Assembly: GCF_005886345.1 (NCBI RefSeq)
Contig: NZ_PNEC01000014.1
Location: 101,503-165,502, forward strand
Direction of reading: 5' to 3'
Length of the DNA stretch: 64,000 nt
Source: Pseudoalteromonas phenolica
GTDB lineage: Bacteria > Pseudomonadota > Gammaproteobacteria > Enterobacterales > Alteromonadaceae
This document shows positions 56,351 through 64,000 of the stretch, in pieces (the first letter of the stretch is position 1; each line of letters opens with the position of its first letter). The notes under the pieces are model-generated. The model was not told the origin of the DNA and ran no database searches. It was given only the letters and a program-made list of their open reading frames with translations. The position numbers and the translations under genes are program-made.

Positions 56351-58471
56351 ATGGATCAGCGCTCTATCAAAATTAAGCTTATAGCATTTATCTCGGTTAC
56401 TCTAATTTTGCTTATCACTTCACTTGTCACTATTAGTTGGCTTCAGCTTAATAGTAATAACCAAGTACAAAGTGAGCGCGTGCAAAATGTTGTGCTTAAC
56501 GAAATCAATGGCCGCTTAATGGCAAAAGCCAGACTCTATTCAGAGCAAGTGAGTGCCTACATAAATAAAGAATATCAAATCCCATATTCATTGGCGGGGG
56601 GAATAGCTAAAACCGCCGAACAAAGCCCTATATCTCGGCAAAGTTTATATTTAATGGCCCTTGGTGCACTAGAAAAAAACCGAGGTGTCTCGTCAATTTA
56701 TGCGCAATTTGAAGCCAATGGCTACGATGGTAAAGACAGCCAATTTAGCAATGCCAACCAAACCCATTCGGTTCCAGGTGCGGGCTCTCTCGAAATTTAT
56801 ATTACCCGCGATGCACCAGGCCAATTTACACAACATCAAATTGAAGATCCTAGTGAGAAATACCTAAACGCACGTAACGAATTTGGGTTTCGAGAAAGCG
56901 AATGGTATTTGTGTGCCAAGGACAATTTAAAGCCATGTATTATGGAACCTTACCTCTATGAGATCACCCCTGGTAATTCAGAGTTAATGACCTCACTCAC
57001 CACTCCAGTAATCGCAAACAACCGTTTTATTGGCTTAGTCGGCGTAGATATTAATTTACCGCGCTTTCAAACGCTTACAGAAGAAGTATCGAAATCACTT
57101 TATAACGGTCAAGCTAAGGTCAGTATTTTAAGTGATATAGGTTTGTTAGTTGGTTCTAGTCATTACGATAAATTAGCCCGCCCTTTGCTTGAATCTCTAC
57201 CTGGTAATGCAGGCAAAACCATTATGGACAACCGTAAGAGACAAGCTGAATTTGAAATTGGTGATAACCTCGTTTTTACCATGCCAATCGATATCAAAGT
57301 CGCCAACACCACATGGAGTTTAGTAATAGAACTACCTAGAGCCCTTGCACTAGAACAAGCATATTTATTAGCAATGCAACAAGCTAAAGATACTTCAAGT
57401 GTTGGTTCTAGCATGATTTTAACTGGTGTTATCGCAACTATAATCGCACTTACTCTATCTCTGATTATTTTAGAAACCATCATAGATCCACTCACTGCGA
57501 TTAAAAATAGAGTAGAAAATCTTGCAAGCAACGATGGTGACTTGACGGTGCAACTCGATGTAACTCAACATGAAGAGCTGATAGCCATTGCGACTGGCTT
57601 TAACTTGTTCACTCAAAAGCTGCGTAATATGGTGAATGATCTAAAAGGGTTAGCGAACAACTCTTACGAGCAATCCACCAAAACTTCACAGGCTGCCGAA
57701 GACATTAAAGCCAAAGTAAACATGCAACATATGGAAATCGATAGCGTAGTTACAGCTATCAATGAATTGAGCGCCACAGCCAGTGAAGTCGCTCGTTCTT
57801 CTGAAAACGCCGCTTCATCTACGAATGAAACCAATAAGAAAGTCAAAGCCAGTGAACGAGGGATCTCCGCGGCCTCCTCATCTGTCCAAGTGATGTCTGA
57901 GCAAATTGCAAATGCCAAAGAGTCCATCAATGCCGTTGCGATTCGAAGTAACGATATCACCCAAATTCTTGATGTGATCAGAGCTATTGCTGAACAAACC
58001 AACTTACTTGCTCTCAATGCTGCCATTGAAGCGGCAAGAGCGGGAGAACAAGGCAGAGGGTTTGCGGTGGTAGCCGATGAAGTGCGTTCTCTGGCTTCAA
58101 AAACGCAAGATTCAACAAACGAGATCAGTCAATTAATAGATAACTTGCAAACTGAAGTTAAAACCTCAGAAGATATTATCGAGCACTCTGTGGTGAAAGC
58201 GCATGATGCCATGACCCATTGCGGTAGTGCTGCAGCACAAATGAGTGAAATGGTGGCGGCTTTGGACGATATTTCGAATGAAGTGACCCAAATCGCGACA
58301 GCTGCCGAGCAACAAAGCGCCGTTACAGAAGACCTAAGTGCCAACATGACGGGGATCTCAGATGCAGCCGCAGAGCTTGCACAACTCGCAGATACAATTG
58401 AAGATGCAGCGCAGCATCTGATGAAGCTTGTCGAACATAAGAACAGTCAACTAGGACTACTTAGAACTTAG
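56351..58471 (+). CDS. Methyl-accepting chemotaxis protein with Cache sensor
   Basis: 706 residues. Helix 1 (about 9-30), a periplasmic double-Cache-like domain (about 40-345; GLVGVDINL is typical), helix 2 (about 352-375), HAMP (about 376-430), and the signalling domain with the invariant hairpin tip [24 protein letters not shown] segment and [15 protein letters not shown]. No C-terminal CheR-docking pentapeptide. AGGAAT precedes the ATG. Ligand cannot be told. A single gene. Confidence 0.95.
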   Translation: MDQRSIKIKLIAFISVTLILLITSLVTISWLQLNSNNQVQSERVQNVVLNEINGRLMAKARLYSEQVSAYINKEYQIPYSLAGGIAKTAEQSPISRQSLYLMALGALEKNRGVSSIYAQFEANGYDGKDSQFSNANQTHSVPGAGSLEIYITRDAPGQFTQHQIEDPSEKYLNARNEFGFRESEWYLCAKDNLKPCIMEPYLYEITPGNSELMTSLTTPVIANNRFIGLVGVDINLPRFQTLTEEVSKSLYNGQAKVSILSDIGLLVGSSHYDKLARPLLESLPGNAGKTIMDNRKRQAEFEIGDNLVFTMPIDIKVANTTWSLVIELPRALALEQAYLLAMQQAKDTSSVGSSMILTGVIATIIALTLSLIILETIIDPLTAIKNRVENLASNDGDLTVQLDVTQHEELIAIATGFNLFTQKLRNMVNDLKGLANNSYEQSTKTSQAAEDIKAKVNMQHMEIDSVVTAINELSATASEVARSSENAASSTNETNKKVKASERGISAASSSVQVMSEQIANAKESINAVAIRSNDITQILDVIRAIAEQTNLLALNAAIEAARAGEQGRGFAVVADEVRSLASKTQDSTNEISQLIDNLQTEVKTSEDIIEHSVVKAHDAMTHCGSAAAQMSEMVAALDDISNEVTQIATAAEQQSAVTEDLSANMTGISDAAAELAQLADTIEDAAQHLMKLVEHKNSQLGLLRT

Positions 58472-58493
58472 TAGGTAATGTAAACCCATAAAT

Positions 58494-58523
58494 AAAAAGG
58501 GTCACATCATAGTGACCCTTTTT
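58494..58523. terminator. Bidirectional terminator between the chemoreceptor and the M4-like protease
   Basis: AAAAAGGGTCAC, ATCATA-type loop, GTGACCCTTTTT between convergent stops. Confidence 0.9.
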
Positions 58524-58530
58524 ATTTAAC

Positions 58531-61500
58531 TTAAAGGCTTTTGAATGAAAACCTTAACGGCTGCTCTGTATTACTTTGCCAAGTAAAATCAAGGCCTATA
58601 TCTTCGTATACATAAATGGTTTGCGAAACTTCTTTAACAAGTTTACCTGCCATAAGCACCTGCAGCTTCACCGTATAGTCAGTTGCCAACGTTGCTAATT
58701 CAGTTTCAAGTTGCTTTGCAGTAATTTGCTTATCATTAAGCAACCAAATAAACTGATATTGCTCACCTAGCTGATCAGCATTGGTTGTAGAAAGTTTTAA
58801 GCTAGCATTATGTTGAGAAGATGAAATGTCTACATTTGCATAAGGCTGCTCAGCAACGACCACCACTTTTTGTTTTGTAAATCGTGCACCCGACTCTGTT
58901 ACTATAGTAAGTAACACCGCGTATTCACCAGCCTCTGAAAACTGCATGACATAATTAGGCTCTGAGGTTTGTACTGGCTGTTGCATTGCTGTTGTAGACC
59001 ATAAATACTCCTCAACTTGAACATCTGCGTTATGTGATGCACTCAATTGACAACTTAAACCATCAGCCACACACACAAAGTCCAAGTTTGGCACCACTTC
59101 TCTCTGTAAGTCACGTGTTTGCTGCTCGACTATCTGGCCTTCTTTTTTCAACATATAAACAAAACTTGATGCATCACTCAGCAGCTCTATTTGCAGTTGA
59201 CCATCTTCTAAAACATACTCTTGCCCATCAATAACCACTGTGATTTCGAACCCAGCAGGTAATTCCGAACTCAACGCAAAAGTAAATGTGTTATTGACCT
59301 GAGAGATATTAAAACTCACGTCTGGTAATGGCTCAGGTTCTTGGATCTGAATTACTCTGCTAGTTGTAAACTCAGCATTAGAATCAGGTACTAGCAAGGT
59401 AAGTGAAATCGTAAACTCTCCATAGCCTGCAAAGTCATAATTAAATGTATCCATTGAAGCTTTAGCAATTCTTTCTCCATTTAGGACCCATTGATAGGTA
59501 AGCCCAATATCTGCTAAGTCATGAGCTACAGATAGCTCGCATTGAGTGCCTGAAAGCTCACATTGGATAAGTAGATTAGGATCACTGATAGGTGTGACCA
59601 ATTGAGATGTTTCTTTTACAACTTCACCTGCTTTCAGCAGCTGCAAAGTAACCATTTGCGCTGCAGTAAATTCATACGCTATTTCTTTTTCATGGCTAGA
59701 CTGCAGCTCGCCGCCAATAAACCAATTTAAAGTATAGCGATTATCAAATTCGCTATTGGCTGATAAAGTAATGACACTATTCACTTGCTTGCCAATCACT
59801 AAACTTAAATCGGGCAAAGGCTCACTGAGAAGCACTTTGGTCTGCACAGAGAACTCTGCTGTACCATCTATGTATGCCATAGCCAAAGAGACATCAAATT
59901 CACCATAACCTGCAAAATCATAATTAAATGGCTGGTTATCTTGCTTTACAAGTTGCTCCCCAGCCAAAATCCAGCGGTATTCAACTCCTGCCTGTTGGGC
60001 ATCGTGACTCGCAGATAGTGTACACTGCGTGCCTTGAGCTTCACATGTTATGGTTAAATTTGGATCTGCAATGAGCTCAATCTGCTTTTCAGCTCGACTA
60101 AGCACACGATCGCTTACTACATGCTCGAGTGAAATGGTATAAGCACCTTGTGCATTTACTGCTTGCTCTAGTTCAGTTTCGCGCTGCTCTATCACTTGCT
60201 CAGGTAAGATCCAACGGAACATTGCTTGCTCGTCATAACTAGGTAAAACAGTTAGGAGTAGTGTTTGCTCAACTTGTTTATGGCTGAAGTCAATAGGTGT
60301 AGTAGGTACACCCGCTTCAATGTGCACTTTAAGATCAAAAGACTGGCTTAACTCATTCTCAGTACATGCACTCACAGATGAATCATCAATGCGAAATCTC
60401 ACCAGCATGTCGCCAGGCACTGCATCAACATTAGGTAGCGTGACTGCACTATTGTACTCTGTCGTACTTAATACGTTTTCATCGTCTGTAAACTGACGGT
60501 CTCGATTCAAATCATAAAATACCGATACCACTTTATCGGCAGGCATATTGTGGAGTTGAAACTCGCCTAATGATTGCTGGTACCATATATTTTGTGCTGC
60601 TAACAAGGCATAACCCTGATCTAACGCAAAGTCCTCACCATTCACACTGAATTGACTCGATAGCACGCTGCCGGTTTCAGGCTGACACCATGGTTCAGCG
60701 AAAACACTCAATAGTCTGTGGCCTGTTTTAGTCTCGCCATTTGTGTTTGAAGTGGTAATTGACAATAAATGTTCGCCTGAATCTAAACTAAGCTGCGCTT
60801 GTTTAATCGCGTTAAATTGTGATTGAGTATTGAAGTGTGATTGCCACTGATACAATGGCTGCTCATTAAGGTTAATATTCACTGCACTGAGATCAGCTTG
60901 CTCTGACTCAGCCAAAGCGTAATTAATCGAGGTATAAATCCGCTCAATAGAAAAGTCTAGGTTGTTTGCTAAGGTGTTTGTCGGGATTAAACCAACCTCT
61001 TGCAACTTGGCTGAGACCATGGCTTTGTCTTGCTCTTCAGCCACATCTATCAAACAAAATGCCGCATGTTCAAACGTAGTATCTTCAACAAAACACGACT
61101 GTGCAGCTTTCATGGTTAAGCGGTAGGTTTTCGAAATATTCCATTCTTTTGAAGTAGATAAACGATAAAAGAAACGATTTAAAATCCCTGCTTGATAATG
61201 TGGGCCAGGAGTTTCAATCTCTATATCACGCCAATCATCAATACTCTTACCATCTGTCATCGGCGAGTATAAATAACGCAGCGCTCTATTTTGAACATAT
61301 TTATCCCATGCCATGGCATAATAAAAATTACCACCAGTGGATAACTGTTGATGCGCATCAGACTCTATAAAGTTTTGTTCGCCACCTGCCTGTAATTTTT
61401 TATAAAACTCATTTCGAACTAGTACAGCGGTTAGATCAGCAAATGCCTCTTGAATCGCAGCTGTGTCATTATTTTCATAGCCAATTATTGAGTTCCAGGT

Positions 61501-62226
61501 TAATAGAGCGTGACCCGTTTCATGGGCAATGATATCCAGTGAAGTCGCATGTGAAAACCCTCCACTTCCAATAATACCTCTGCCCAACAAAACCCTTCCA
61601 TCTTTCCAAGCGCTAGAGTAAGGCTCACTACTACCATTCACCACAACATTTAATTGTTCTAAACAATATTCGGCCTCTGAATCACAAGGAACTGTGGTGT
61701 TTGGATACATAGCGGCAAATTCTTTATGCAAGATATCCATAGTAATACCGCCATAAAAGTGGGCATCGTTCTCAGTTTGAAAAACACCAGCACCATTATA
61801 ATTAACTTGAACCCGAGATAGATCCGCACTCTCTTGTGCAGCCCCGTCACAGGTGTAACTGTAGACTGGATAATCAACCGTATTCTGGCGCGTAATCACG
61901 GCGGCATTTTCTAAAGAGCACACTCCGTCTTGATGTTTTACAACAAACGGATAACCACTGAACTGAGAAAATAACCGGCTATCTTCGTCCCGATACAATA
62001 AATTATATTGCTCTGGAATATATGGAAACAGCGCTCTTGTTCGCCCATTATCGGGTATCACTGTGGTTTGACAATCACGACTAGCAAATTCGGGGGCTTG
62101 TGCGCACAATAAGCCCATTTTTGCATTACCCATCATAGCGGGTACGGCAGAATAAGTGTGCTCTGTTGCTTTGAGGGGGGCCGTTAAAAACAAAAGCAAT
62201 GAAGTAAGCTTCAAATGATCCTTCAA
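58531..62226 (-). CDS. Large secreted M4-like metalloprotease with tandem PKD-like repeats
   Basis: 1231 residues. Signal peptide MKDHLKLTSLLLFLTAPLKA. A thermolysin-like catalytic domain (about 25-420) has HETGH at 235-239 and a third ligand Glu260 in QEAFAD, plus DAHFYGGITMDILH before them. No FTP/PepSY inhibitory prodomain is present: the catalytic part follows the signal almost at once. After a bridging region (420-660), about 570 residues consist of PKD-like repeats; a unit with ITCEAQGTQC...FNYDFAGYGEF recurs about three times, twice with the identical FNYDFAGYGEF. No C-terminal sorting tail. It diverges from a PKD/GlyGly-CTERM gene, with 182 bases between. Confidence 0.85.
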   Translation of the reverse strand: MKDHLKLTSLLLFLTAPLKATEHTYSAVPAMMGNAKMGLLCAQAPEFASRDCQTTVIPDNGRTRALFPYIPEQYNLLYRDEDSRLFSQFSGYPFVVKHQDGVCSLENAAVITRQNTVDYPVYSYTCDGAAQESADLSRVQVNYNGAGVFQTENDAHFYGGITMDILHKEFAAMYPNTTVPCDSEAEYCLEQLNVVVNGSSEPYSSAWKDGRVLLGRGIIGSGGFSHATSLDIIAHETGHALLTWNSIIGYENNDTAAIQEAFADLTAVLVRNEFYKKLQAGGEQNFIESDAHQQLSTGGNFYYAMAWDKYVQNRALRYLYSPMTDGKSIDDWRDIEIETPGPHYQAGILNRFFYRLSTSKEWNISKTYRLTMKAAQSCFVEDTTFEHAAFCLIDVAEEQDKAMVSAKLQEVGLIPTNTLANNLDFSIERIYTSINYALAESEQADLSAVNINLNEQPLYQWQSHFNTQSQFNAIKQAQLSLDSGEHLLSITTSNTNGETKTGHRLLSVFAEPWCQPETGSVLSSQFSVNGEDFALDQGYALLAAQNIWYQQSLGEFQLHNMPADKVVSVFYDLNRDRQFTDDENVLSTTEYNSAVTLPNVDAVPGDMLVRFRIDDSSVSACTENELSQSFDLKVHIEAGVPTTPIDFSHKQVEQTLLLTVLPSYDEQAMFRWILPEQVIEQRETELEQAVNAQGAYTISLEHVVSDRVLSRAEKQIELIADPNLTITCEAQGTQCTLSASHDAQQAGVEYRWILAGEQLVKQDNQPFNYDFAGYGEFDVSLAMAYIDGTAEFSVQTKVLLSEPLPDLSLVIGKQVNSVITLSANSEFDNRYTLNWFIGGELQSSHEKEIAYEFTAAQMVTLQLLKAGEVVKETSQLVTPISDPNLLIQCELSGTQCELSVAHDLADIGLTYQWVLNGERIAKASMDTFNYDFAGYGEFTISLTLLVPDSNAEFTTSRVIQIQEPEPLPDVSFNISQVNNTFTFALSSELPAGFEITVVIDGQEYVLEDGQLQIELLSDASSFVYMLKKEGQIVEQQTRDLQREVVPNLDFVCVADGLSCQLSASHNADVQVEEYLWSTTAMQQPVQTSEPNYVMQFSEAGEYAVLLTIVTESGARFTKQKVVVVAEQPYANVDISSSQHNASLKLSTTNADQLGEQYQFIWLLNDKQITAKQLETELATLATDYTVKLQVLMAGKLVKEVSQTIYVYEDIGLDFTWQSNTEQPLRFSFKSL

Positions 62227-62408
62227 AATTATATCCCTTAAAAGTTTTTCTAGTTTAATAATGTAAAAAACGCATAAAATAACTTACCTTTTACAGATAC
62301 AAATGTAAATTAAAAATATTCTTATCAACTACTTAGCTACTAGTAAAAGTTTATTATTTTTGCTATTGCTATAAAAAAGCATTTTCTAATTTAAGGACAA
62401 AGATAAAG

Positions 62409-63017
62409 ATGTATACAATTAAACGATGGCTAGGATGCTTAACAATACTCGCGTTTTCCTCGACTCTTTACGGTATAGAAATAACAGATTATCAGTGGGA
62501 TTTCGGAGACGGCACAACCAGTTCAGAAGCCAACCCCAATCATGTATATCAACAACCGGGTTTTTATCAGGTAACTCTCAACGCATTCGTGAATGAAAAA
62601 CTCAGTTACAGCAAGCAACACGTGATTGATGCAGTATCTCCAGCTATTAAACAGTTTAGCATTTTAGGAAAAAACAATACCAAAGTTGGAGAGCGAGTCT
62701 CTTTTTCAGCAGAACTTGAAACAACAAAGCCATTACAGTTGAGTTATATCTGGACTAACCATGAAGGCATTGAGCATAGTGGTAATCAATACACATTTAC
62801 GACAGACAAAGTAGGGTCTTTTGAGCTAAGCGTAAGTGGCTTTTTTGAAGGGAGGAAGGTCACAACAGACATGCTTTCTTATACAGTAACGGCGGCTGAT
62901 ACAACCCCATCACCAACCACTCCCAAAGACAAGGCTCAGCAATCAGATGGTGGGGGCGGATCACTTTTTTGGATGCTGCCAGCCCTATTTATTTTGGTGT
63001 TAAGGCGTAAACAATAA
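62409..63017 (+). CDS. PKD-domain protein with GlyGly-CTERM tail
   Basis: 202 residues: signal peptide ending near LYG, one canonical PKD domain (about 25-80; YQWDFGDGTTSSEANPNHVY), a second PKD-like domain (about 85-160; VSFSAELETT, LSYIWTNHEG), a Pro/Thr linker, and the tail GGGGSLFWMLPALFILVLRRKQ-type GlyGly-CTERM. No catalytic domain. Probably surface-exposed and processed by rhombosortase; perhaps a partner of the divergent protease, which carries similar repeats but no tail. Confidence 0.85.
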   Translation: MYTIKRWLGCLTILAFSSTLYGIEITDYQWDFGDGTTSSEANPNHVYQQPGFYQVTLNAFVNEKLSYSKQHVIDAVSPAIKQFSILGKNNTKVGERVSFSAELETTKPLQLSYIWTNHEGIEHSGNQYTFTTDKVGSFELSVSGFFEGRKVTTDMLSYTVTAADTTPSPTTPKDKAQQSDGGGGSLFWMLPALFILVLRRKQ

Positions 63018-63490
63018 AGCTAAAAATTCTAAATATTAAAACAATTAAAAGGGCTGAAAAGCCCTTTTTTAGTGCGAAAAACCTAAGTGAAAAGAATTCA
63101 AATATATTAAGTATGACAACCTGACTACTTGAAAATCTGTACTTTTAACCACTGCACTTTACCTCCTATTTCCTTAATAGATAAAACTCATTCCTTTTTA
63201 TTTACTAACAAACATTTAAAGAGTAATTTGTAGATAATTTTTAGCCGAGGACTTTCACTTTTAAGGCGCTCCAAGCAAAAAAATAATCTTCTTCATAATC
63301 TATATTAAAGAACGCCTAGGCTTCTCAATAGCCCTGCGCCGTATCAGTGCAATATGGCTATGGTCTTCACATAAATAGTGCAACAGGTACAAGTAAAAAA
63401 ACAAGAAATTAATTAAAATCATAACCTTATAATCTTGGCATAACTTTTTCTTAATATAAGAAGCAAAGCAGTTATTACAGGGGTTTTCGT
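63018..63490. other. Intergenic region of 473 bases
   Basis: Contains the terminator of the PKD gene at 63047-63070. The remainder is A+T-rich with no ORF, hairpin or repeat I could support. The promoter of the small gene pair that follows must lie near its right end. Confidence 0.4.
63047..63070 (+). terminator. Intrinsic terminator after the PKD/GlyGly-CTERM gene
   Basis: AAAAGGGCT, GAAA, AGCCCTTTTTT with a four-base GNRA-type loop. Confidence 0.85.
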
Positions 63491-63610
63491 ATGCACAACT
63501 TTATTCAAACCATGCAGCTAATTTGGCACTTAGATTGGTACTCAAAAGTGAGTATATGGCCAATTCACGAAGAGAAACAGGTCTCACAACACGCTAAGGA
63601 GCAACTTTAA
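63491..63610 (+). CDS. 39-residue ORF coupled to the next gene
   Basis: ATG at 63491 with CAGGGG about eight bases upstream; 39 codons rich in Trp and His (QLIWHLDWYSK, SIWPIHEEK). The stop TAA overlaps the next ATG by one base (TAATG), which indicates translational coupling. No family recognised. It could be a real microprotein or a leader peptide that drives translation of the next gene. Confidence 0.5.
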   Translation: MHNFIQTMQLIWHLDWYSKVSIWPIHEEKQVSQHAKEQL

Positions 63611-63840
63611 TGAGTATGCAACCGGGGTTAAACGAAGCCATGTTAAGCGTCATGATCGGCGAGTCGAGCCTCTCACAAGCCGCATCAAGATATCAAGTTT
63701 CAAAACGCAGCCTTTACAGCGCATTACGTTTTGCTAAACAAGCCCCTGAGCAGCGACAACAACATTTGCAACGAGTTAGAGAGCAGTTAATGGCCAATAT
63801 CGCCAACATTGATGCTCGGCTCACCCAGCAAACCGCCTAA
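63610..63840 (+). CDS. Small helix-turn-helix protein
   Basis: 76 residues. Residues about 17-42 (SSLSQAASRYQVSKRSLYSALRFAKQ) have the spacing of a homeodomain-like helix-turn-helix, as in Psq or PapB-type small regulators. The C-terminal half is a charged helix with Gln and Arg. Probably DNA-binding, but target and family are unknown. It is coupled to the 39-codon ORF and followed by a terminator. Confidence 0.65.
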   Translation: MSMQPGLNEAMLSVMIGESSLSQAASRYQVSKRSLYSALRFAKQAPEQRQQHLQRVREQLMANIANIDARLTQQTA

Positions 63841-63863
63841 CCCTAACTCCTCCAAACGTTAGG

Positions 63864-63899
63864 TAAAATAGCGAGTCGACGATTACTCGCTATTTTTTT
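63864..63899 (+). terminator. Intrinsic terminator after the helix-turn-helix gene
   Basis: AAAATAGCGAGT, CGACGATT, ACTCGCTATTTTTTT. Confidence 0.9.
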
Positions 63900-64000
63900 G
63901 CTCACTTTAATCACTAAACATTGGAAAAAACACCTATTTAACCTGAGCTGCGCATAAGAAATTGAACTAAATGCCCTTGTGGTGATCAGATCTTTCGAGC

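Noticed and set aside
63840..64000. Possible gene fragment entering from the right edge on the minus strand
   Set aside because: One frame is open for about 30 codons but shows no recognisable motif and the stretch is too short to judge.

Overview
The window looks like a chromosomal segment of a marine gammaproteobacterium of the Alteromonadales, most likely Pseudoalteromonas. That is an inference from gene order (ubiE-ubiJ-ubiB-tatABC-tatD-hemB), a second EF-G gene away from the str operon, GlyGly-CTERM exoproteins, many GGDEF and exporter genes, and A+T-rich DNA. No phage, plasmid, transposase, rRNA, tRNA or CRISPR array was seen.

Layout. 1-1315: divergent polyamine genes speA (5' end only) and speE. 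1384-4456: a DUF885 lipoprotein and a degenerate-GGDEF protein. 4575-13059: a long co-directional block for ubiquinone synthesis (ubiE, ubiJ, ubiB), Tat export (tatA, tatB, tatC), a small exported protein, tatD, a 7TM diguanylate cyclase and hemB. 13199-19619: ExeM/NucH-type secreted nuclease, a small membrane protein, EF-G2 and an AIM24-like protein. 19708-24473: GntP permease, then a LytT/LytS two-component pair sharing an operon with a secreted serine hydrolase that is split into two frames at a run of nine A residues. 24630-25515: three tandem copies of a Fur-box/promoter/structured RNA/terminator cassette with a RyhB-like core. 25536-32056: YlqF GTPase, YaeQ, an alpha/beta hydrolase, small proteins, Dps, PtrB and a shrunken GbpA relative. 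32221-36541: an RND efflux pair. 36823-39724: a DUF4953-type metalloprotease and a small protein. 39997-47045: a MacB-like exporter with its own NtrC-type regulator and histidine kinase. 47165-54106: transglutaminase/TPR lipoprotein, peptidase-propeller-barrel protein, a Fur-box-controlled small membrane protein, hexose-6-phosphate mutarotase, YbaN and a REC-GGDEF protein. 54537-63840: Tat-exported PhoD, a Cache chemoreceptor, a large M4-like metalloprotease divergent from a PKD/GlyGly-CTERM protein, and a tiny coupled gene pair.

The most notable element is the triplicated iron-regulated sRNA cassette at 24630-25515. Each copy has a strong Fur box just upstream of the -35, a second Fur-like site over the -10, an ideal TTGACA/17 bp/(G/A)ATAAT promoter, a 5' hairpin, a C-rich loop on stems that covary between copies, a 45-nt invariant segment carrying ACATTGCTCATAT (close to the RyhB core), and an intrinsic terminator. 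The second is the serine hydrolase, whose two reading frames would join into one 530-residue exported protein by a -1 shift on the A9 tract. Two further Fur-like boxes sit before small proteins of unknown function, so iron control recurs in the window.

How the genes connect: the Tat translocon encoded at 7611-8938 would export PhoD (54537-56243), which has a twin-arginine lipoprotein signal. Two secreted proteins end in GlyGly-CTERM tails, implying a rhombosortase elsewhere in the genome. Several signalling proteins (two active-looking GGDEF proteins, one degenerate, one chemoreceptor, two two-component systems) point to environmental sensing and a secretory, polymer-degrading lifestyle.
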